DNA of 48,803 nt from an uncultured Flavobacteriaceae bacterium. GTDB taxonomy: Bacteria; Bacteroidota; Bacteroidia; Flavobacteriales; Flavobacteriaceae. A program made the translations under genes and the position numbers. Below, piece after piece: positions 43,917 through 48,803 of this stretch. The stretch spans positions 1 to 48,803 of the forward strand of contig CALKEO010000007.1 in NCBI GenBank assembly GCA_938088195.1, in the 5' to 3' direction. The notes beneath the pieces were generated by a model. The model saw nothing but the letters and a program-made list of their open reading frames with translations. It was not told the origin of the DNA and made no database searches. Each line of letters begins with the position of its first letter. Within the stretch, counting starts at the first letter, position 1.

Positions 43917-45068
43917 ATGAAAAAAATTCAGATGGTTGATTTACAAAGTCAGTATAGACATATAAAATCTAAAGTAGACTTTGATGTAATTAATGTTATT
44001 GAAAATGCATCATTTATTAATGGTCCCTCAGTAAAAAGTTTTCAGAAAAATCTAGAAGATTATTTAAATGTTAAGCATGTAATTCCATGTGCAAATGGTA
44101 CTGATGCTTTACAAATAGCAATGATGGGGTTGAATTTAAAACCTGGTGATGAAGTAATTACCGCTGATTTTACATTTGCAGCAACAGTGGAGGTTATAGC
44201 ACTATTGAATTTGACACCAGTATTAGTTGATGTTGATTTAGATAATTTTAATATTGATTGCAATATGATCCGAAAAGCAATCACATCAAAAACTAAAGCT
44301 ATTGTTCCAGTCCATTTGTTTGGACAAGCAGCTAATATGCAAGAAATAATGAAAATAGCCAAAGAGTTCAATCTTTATGTTATTGAAGATAATGCACAAG
44401 CCATTGGTTCAAAAATTGAATTTCAAACAGGGGAAAAAGTAAAAACCGGAACGATTGGAGATGTAGGAACTACTTCTTTTTTTCCTTCAAAAAATTTGGG
44501 TTGCTATGGTGATGGTGGAGCTATTTTTACCAACGATGATAATCTTGCTCATAAAATTAGAGGAATAGTAAATCATGGTATGTATGAGCGCTATCACCAC
44601 GATGTTGTTGGGGTTAACTCAAGGTTAGATTCTATTCAAGCAGCAATTCTTAACGCTAAGTTGCCTCACCTTAATTCTTATAACAAGGCTAGACAAACAG
44701 CAGCTCGAAGCTACACATCAGCTTTGAGTAATATAAAAGATTTGTTAACTCCAAACGGCGGTAAATTATGTTCTACAATATGTGATAATTGTGATTGTCA
44801 TGTTTTTCATCAATACACTTTAAGAATTTTGAATAACAAAAGGGATGGTCTAGCTAAATATTTTTCTGACTTAAATATCCCATTTGGAATTTACTATCCA
44901 ATTCCTTTACATAAACAAAAAGCTTATAAGGATTCTAGATACATTGAAGATGATTTTAGAAATACAAATCTGTTGTGTAAAGAAGTGATTTCACTTCCGA
45001 TGCATACCGAACTGGATGAAGATCAAATTAATTTTATTTGTGAAAAAATACGCGATTTTTTAGAGTAA
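43917..45068 (+). CDS. DegT/DnrJ/EryC1/StrS aminotransferase with a Cys-rich segment
   Basis: A 383-residue PLP enzyme of the sugar aminotransferase family. The PLP Lys is Lys192 in FFPSKNLGCYGDGGA; IEDNAQAIGS and NGTDALQIAM are further family marks. It aminates a keto-sugar nucleotide for surface polysaccharides, as suggested by its place beside waaA. Residues 285-295 read CSTICDNCDCH, four Cys and a His just before VFHQYTL; in relatives this loop is short and often lacks Cys. The 3' end overlaps the convergent fabD by 9 nt. Confidence 0.9.
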   Translation: MKKIQMVDLQSQYRHIKSKVDFDVINVIENASFINGPSVKSFQKNLEDYLNVKHVIPCANGTDALQIAMMGLNLKPGDEVITADFTFAATVEVIALLNLTPVLVDVDLDNFNIDCNMIRKAITSKTKAIVPVHLFGQAANMQEIMKIAKEFNLYVIEDNAQAIGSKIEFQTGEKVKTGTIGDVGTTSFFPSKNLGCYGDGGAIFTNDDNLAHKIRGIVNHGMYERYHHDVVGVNSRLDSIQAAILNAKLPHLNSYNKARQTAARSYTSALSNIKDLLTPNGGKLCSTICDNCDCHVFHQYTLRILNNKRDGLAKYFSDLNIPFGIYYPIPLHKQKAYKDSRYIEDDFRNTNLLCKEVISLPMHTELDEDQINFICEKIRDFLE

Positions 45069-45941
45069 AGGGGAACTAGTAATCATCTCTCGATTAATTT
45101 TTTTTATAAGACCCTGTAATACTTTTCCAGGTCCAATTTCAATAAATTCTGTAGCACCATCATTAATCATTTGATTGATGCTCTGAGTCCATTTAACTGG
45201 CGAGGTTAATTGTAAAATTAAATTTTCCTTTATTTTTTCAACAGAGGTCTCACCAATTCCATTCACATTTTGATAAATTGGACAAATAGGCTTATTAAAT
45301 GATGTTTCATCAATTGCTTTGGAAAGTTCGACTCTAGCCTCACTCATCAAACTAGAATGGAAAGCGCCACTAACAGGAAGAATTAACGCTCTTCGTGCGC
45401 CCTTTTCAGTAAGAATTTCACATGCTCTTGTAACAGATTGTAATTCACCAGAAATTACAACTTGGCCAGGACAATTGTAGTTAGCTGCTAATACTACACC
45501 TTCAACATTTTTACAAACTTTTTCAATGATTTCGTTTTCTAGTGTAAGTATTGCAGCCATTGTTCCATTAGAATTCTCACATGCTTTTTGCATAGCTTTT
45601 GCTCTAATGGAAACTAAATTTAAGCCCTCTTCAAAACTTAAAACTTTAGCAGCAACAAGAGCTGAAAATTCTCCTAGAGAATGACCAGCTACTTGATCAG
45701 GTTTAAAGGATTCTCCCATTACCTTTAAAATTGCCATTGAATGAATAAATATTGCAGGTTGAGTTACTTTTGTTTGCATTAATTCATCTTTAGAACCATC
45801 AAACATTACTTTTGAAATATCAAATCCTAGAATTTCTTCGGCATTTTTAAACAATTCATTTAATATTGGATAGTTTTGGGATAGGTCATTGCACATTCCA
45901 CAAAATTGGGAGCCTTGGCCAGGGAAAACGTATGATTTCAT
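45060..45941 (-). CDS. fabD: Malonyl-CoA:ACP transacylase
   Basis: A 293-residue transacylase that starts fatty acid synthesis by moving malonyl from CoA to ACP. FPGQGSQ (6-12), the nucleophile Ser88 in GHSLGE (86-91), Arg113, and His195 in VSGAFHSSLM give the full catalytic set. The gene lies 3 nt downstream of the DHFR fusion gene on the same strand; no other fab gene is nearby. Confidence 0.96.
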   Translation of the reverse strand: MKSYVFPGQGSQFCGMCNDLSQNYPILNELFKNAEEILGFDISKVMFDGSKDELMQTKVTQPAIFIHSMAILKVMGESFKPDQVAGHSLGEFSALVAAKVLSFEEGLNLVSIRAKAMQKACENSNGTMAAILTLENEIIEKVCKNVEGVVLAANYNCPGQVVISGELQSVTRACEILTEKGARRALILPVSGAFHSSLMSEARVELSKAIDETSFNKPICPIYQNVNGIGETSVEKIKENLILQLTSPVKWTQSINQMINDGATEFIEIGPGKVLQGLIKKINREMITSSPLL

Positions 45942-45944
45942 GAG

Positions 45945-46844
45945 TTATTTTTTATTGTATCTAATGAAAGTAAAATTAAATTCGTTTTTTTCATTTTTAA
46001 ATTTTTCTTCTCTGCTAACTTCATTCCAAATTTTTAAATCTATTTTTGGGAAATAGGCGTCACCATTAACCTCAGTGTGAACTCTGGTTAGTTCAATTCT
46101 GTCAGCCAATAAAATACTTTGACTGTAAATTTCACCTCCTCCAATGATAAAAGGTTGCTTGTCGTTATTAGCTTTTTCTAACGCCTCATGGATAGAATGA
46201 ACTACGATAGCATTTTTTGCTGTGTAATCATGTTTTCTTGTTATAACTATATTAGTTCGGTTTGGTAATGCCTTAGGCATGGATTCAAAAGTTTTTCTAC
46301 CCATAATCACACAATGCCCTTTAGTTAAATCTTTGAAATGTTTTAAATCATCAGAAAGATGCCAAATTAGTTTATTGTCATTACCAATGACATCATTTTC
46401 AGATGCAGCGGCTATTAAAGTTATACACTTTCCAGAATTATTTTGATTAAATAGTTCAGATTCAGCTTTAATTCTTGCTTCTTTTTCAAATTCCATTTTC
46501 AATTTAGAAATTTTAATTTCTTGTAAAGAAACCAGTTTTTTAATCTGATTTTCTTCCCATTTCTTTCCCATAAATTTATTGGTTATAAAAACATTATAAA
46601 GATGTATTGTGAACAATAAAATCCAAATGGCTATAGTTAAATACGACCACGGATATTCAAAAAAGACAATCTCTTTTTTATATTCAAATAATAAATTAAT
46701 TGTTAGTAAAGAAATTGCTCCAAAAATTAAAAAAGTAAAATGGTAAAACAGTCTTTTTTTTTGTTTTACTCTTTTTTGAGCAGCTTCAATAAGTTTTATT
46801 TGGTCGTCGTTAATATCACTGCCATTTTTCTTTTTAAAAAACAT
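45945..46844 (-). CDS. folA: 2TM domain fused to dihydrofolate reductase
   Basis: A 299-residue protein. Residues 1 to about 100 form a 2TM domain with helices near 34-52 and 67-87 and the closing NVFITNKFMGKKWEENQIKK. A basic, charged linker (about 104-138) leads to a full dihydrofolate reductase: LIAAASENDVIGNDNKLIWHLSDDLKHF (143-170), VIMGRKTFESMPKALPNRTNIVIT and FIIGGGEIYSQSI. The fold reduces dihydrofolate with NADPH for thymidylate and purine synthesis. The enzyme would be tethered to the inner membrane facing the cytoplasm. In other flavobacteria 2TM proteins are often separate; a fusion may be shared by part of the group. Confidence 0.9.
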   Translation of the reverse strand: MFFKKKNGSDINDDQIKLIEAAQKRVKQKKRLFYHFTFLIFGAISLLTINLLFEYKKEIVFFEYPWSYLTIAIWILLFTIHLYNVFITNKFMGKKWEENQIKKLVSLQEIKISKLKMEFEKEARIKAESELFNQNNSGKCITLIAAASENDVIGNDNKLIWHLSDDLKHFKDLTKGHCVIMGRKTFESMPKALPNRTNIVITRKHDYTAKNAIVVHSIHEALEKANNDKQPFIIGGGEIYSQSILLADRIELTRVHTEVNGDAYFPKIDLKIWNEVSREEKFKNEKNEFNFTFIRYNKK

Positions 46845-46913
46845 AAAAATTTAAATATTAAAAAAGTAAAAATAAGGTTTTAAAATAAAATATAGGTTTC
46901 TTAGTTTTATATT

Positions 46914-47948
46914 ATGAATTTCTCTACTTACAACAAACATATTTACTTAGATACAGCTAGATCCTCGGGATTGTATCAAGAACTTTTGGATTGGAGAAAC
47001 AATCACGATAAAAAGTTATATAAAAGTGGAAGTCAATTTAGAAACAACAATGATCTTTTTATTAAAAATTTAAAAAATTCGATTGCTAGATTTTTTCACA
47101 CCAAACAATCAAGCGTTTATCTAACCCAAAGTTTTTCTTCAGGTTTTAAATCGCTATTGAGTATTTTAAATCCAAATCTTAAATTTTTATTAATTAATAA
47201 TGATTATCCATCCATAATTCAACAAGTGAAAATTAATGGATTTGATTATAAGTTAATTAACAATGATTATAATATTGAACAATTACTTCTTGAGTCGATT
47301 GAAACGTCAAAGCCTCAGGTTCTAGTACTTTCTATTGTTCAATATATTGATGGGCTATTAATTAATTTAGAATTCTTAAAAATTATTAAGAAAAAATTTC
47401 CTGAACTTTTAATTATAGCAGACGGTACACAATTTTGTGGAACGACTGATTTTAATTTTGAAAATTCAGCAATTGATGTTTTAGTTTCCAGTGGATATAA
47501 ATGGCTTTATAGCGGATATGGTAATGGCCTTATATTAATTAAAAGAAAATTTGTTCAGAATTTTGTAAAGAAAAAAATCATGGTAATGGACAGTAGTTCA
47601 TTTATTTCAGCTTTTGAACCAGGGAATATAGATACTCTTAACTTTGGAAGCCTTTTATTCTCTATTAATCTGATTTCTAAAATTGGAATTGGTAATATCG
47701 AAAAAACTATTAAAAAATTATCAAATTATGCAAAGGAAAGATTTGTTTCATATGATTTATTAGAAAAAAAAATATTAAAAAGAAAAGATCATTCCAATAT
47801 TTTCAATTTAAAAGGAAATGATCTTTTACATAAAAAACTAATTAAAAAAAATATTATCTGCTCTAAAAGAGGTGATGGAATTAGAGTGAGCTTCAGTTTT
47901 TTAAATAAAAAAAAAGAAATTGATATGTTAACAAATTACTTTAATTAG
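46914..47948 (+). CDS. Class V aminotransferase-fold protein
   Basis: A 344-residue PLP-dependent protein. The cofactor-binding Asp170 lies in LLIIADGTQFCG, and the Lys196 in VSSGYKWLYSGYGNGLI should form the Schiff base. It fits the class V family that includes cysteine desulfurases and kynureninases; the loop with a catalytic Cys expected for a desulfurase is not evident, so the reaction is open. It is divergent from the DHFR fusion gene and ends directly against the convergent lipoprotein gene with no gap. Confidence 0.8.
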   Translation: MNFSTYNKHIYLDTARSSGLYQELLDWRNNHDKKLYKSGSQFRNNNDLFIKNLKNSIARFFHTKQSSVYLTQSFSSGFKSLLSILNPNLKFLLINNDYPSIIQQVKINGFDYKLINNDYNIEQLLLESIETSKPQVLVLSIVQYIDGLLINLEFLKIIKKKFPELLIIADGTQFCGTTDFNFENSAIDVLVSSGYKWLYSGYGNGLILIKRKFVQNFVKKKIMVMDSSSFISAFEPGNIDTLNFGSLLFSINLISKIGIGNIEKTIKKLSNYAKERFVSYDLLEKKILKRKDHSNIFNLKGNDLLHKKLIKKNIICSKRGDGIRVSFSFLNKKKEIDMLTNYFN

Positions 47949-48656
47949 TTATTCAACCAAAATGAAAGTCGAAACGCCAGAATCTGAGGTGCTTCCAATA
48001 TTATCTTTGGTCACAATTCTCCAATAATATTTTCCAGGATTATTTAAAACGACACTTCGTTTTGTCGCTGTACGATTGGATACATTTAGAGTACTTCCAT
48101 CTTTATTGTCCAAATAGATATCAAATCTAAGGGTATCAGAAGAGTCAACATCACTTGCCGACCAAGATAATTCAATTGTGCCAACTTCTAATGTAGCTCC
48201 TGGCTTAGGTGCTATAATATCTGCAGGAAATGGAGCATGATTTTTTTGAGGAGTTCCAGATAAATAAAATTTCCACTTTGCACTAGTAGCAGTTGAACTA
48301 CTTGTATTAGAAGAAATAATATGCCATGAGTATGGGAAACCTTTTGTTAGTGTAATTTCTGCAGATGTTTCAGTAGTTGTTTGTGAAATACTTTCTTGAG
48401 TTGAGAGATTTTTTATTACGATAGTGTAGGATGTTGTATCATCAGATTTGTTCCATTCAAACTTGACTGCATCAACTTGTAAACATTCTGAATTGTTATC
48501 AGGTTTTGAAAGGGTAGCGGCTTTAGGAGCAACCGGGCCAGGTTCATTTCCTCCACCATCACCTGAGTTGTTAGATTCATCTCCACCACTTCCTCCACAA
48601 GAGATTAGTAAAATTGAAAAAAATAGGATTATTGATGTTAATTTTAAATTTCTCAT
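47949..48656 (-). CDS. Lipoprotein with two fibronectin/Ig-like domains
   Basis: A 235-residue lipoprotein (MRNLKLTSIILFFSILLISC, Cys20). A Gly/Ser/Asp/Asn linker (about 21-40) follows. Then come two similar beta-sandwich units: one with VKFEWNKSDDTTSYTIVI, the other with IELSWSASDVDSSDTLRFDIYL and YYWRIVTKDN. These look like fibronectin type III-like carbohydrate- or protein-binding modules on the outer cell surface. Its ATG overlaps the stop of the upstream gene (ATGA), a type IX-secreted protein, so the two are coupled. Confidence 0.78.
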   Translation of the reverse strand: MRNLKLTSIILFFSILLISCGGSGGDESNNSGDGGGNEPGPVAPKAATLSKPDNNSECLQVDAVKFEWNKSDDTTSYTIVIKNLSTQESISQTTTETSAEITLTKGFPYSWHIISSNTSSSTATSAKWKFYLSGTPQKNHAPFPADIIAPKPGATLEVGTIELSWSASDVDSSDTLRFDIYLDNKDGSTLNVSNRTATKRSVVLNNPGKYYWRIVTKDNIGSTSDSGVSTFILVE

Positions 48657-48802
48657 TCTCTTATTACTTTAATTGATTTTTTTATTGTTTCTGAGTCTAC
48701 TTTCAGAATGTACATTCCAGCTTTTACATCAGAGAAAGGCACGTTTAGTGATCTGGAGTAAGGGACTTTATCGTTTCTGGTCCATATAACTCTTCCAGTA
48801 AT
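48653..48802 (-). CDS. Type IX-secreted protein, C-terminal sorting domain (5' part outside window)
   Basis: A minus-strand frame enters at the right edge and ends at TGA 48653-48655, overlapping the lipoprotein ATG. It encodes ITGRVIWTRNDKVPYSRSL, then VPFSDVKAGMYILKVDSE and ends KSIKVIRE. The pattern of G-x-V early, a SLNVPFSDVKAGMY turn, and a final KxIKVI strand fits a type A type IX secretion signal. The passenger domain is outside the window. This shows that the organism has a type IX secretion system. Confidence 0.75.
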   Translation of the reverse strand: MTGRVIWTRNDKVPYSRSLNVPFSDVKAGMYILKVDSETIKKSIKVIRE

Positions 48803-48803
48803 A

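Noticed and set aside
1-48803. CRISPR array, prophage or insertion sequence
   Set aside because: I saw no regularly spaced repeats, transposase or phage genes, and the gene order looks like a normal flavobacterial chromosome.

Overview
This window is a chromosomal segment of an AT-rich member of the Bacteroidetes, most likely a marine Flavobacteriia. The evidence is the gene content (DUF4271 next to hemD, DUF4296, DUF456, a NagB/PIG-L fusion, a LuxE-like acyltransferase, a mevalonate pathway, a 2TM domain, and a type IX secretion C-terminal domain), promoters of the TAnnTTTG type, and start codons without Shine-Dalgarno sequences. I call 52 protein genes (two cut by the window edges) and two tRNAs. 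No stretch over 300 bases lacks a gene. I see no insertion sequence, prophage, CRISPR array or rRNA.

Layout. 1-7637 is a same-strand run for sugar and peptide use: sulfatase end, nucleotidyltransferase, sodium:solute symporter, NagB/PIG-L fusion, CutC, POT transporter, exported thioredoxin. 7639-9049 (minus) holds hemD and DUF4271. 9135-14883 holds a polyprenol-phosphate mannosyltransferase-like gene, a dihydroorotase, a DUF4296 lipoprotein, an epimerase, tyrS and a LuxE-like gene. 15007-23856 is a long plus-strand block: a two-component pair, trmB, an alkyltransferase-like protein, an Mrp ATPase, a NifU domain protein, a ferredoxin-NADP reductase, two mevalonate genes, a UbiA prenyltransferase and a pseudouridine synthase homologue whose active site looks lost. 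23853-29527 is an exported oxidative sugar cluster (ThuA, Tat-exported Gfo/Idh/MocA, DUF1080 lipoprotein, GMC dehydrogenase plus Tat-signal small subunit). After tRNA-Phe, 29739-37380 carries coaX and an envelope block (barrel protein, TPR protein, LptC, a small membrane protein, CNNM/CBS protein, PpiD-like foldase). 37377-41476 has DUF456, a TonB-C-like lipoprotein, ruvC, hemW and an M20 peptidase. After tRNA-Leu come waaA with two small genes, a DegT aminotransferase, fabD, a 2TM-DHFR fusion, a class V aminotransferase-like gene, a lipoprotein and the end of a type IX-secreted protein.

Most genes are conserved flavobacterial housekeeping genes. The parts most worth attention are the exported 3-keto-sugar type cluster with a possible Fe-S GMC enzyme, and several enzymes with altered active sites or unusual fusions: the pseudouridine synthase, dihydroorotase, NagB, DegT and DHFR. 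Gene packing is extreme: all eight convergent gene pairs end between 9 nt of overlap and 9 nt of gap, and several genes appear to start at TTG.
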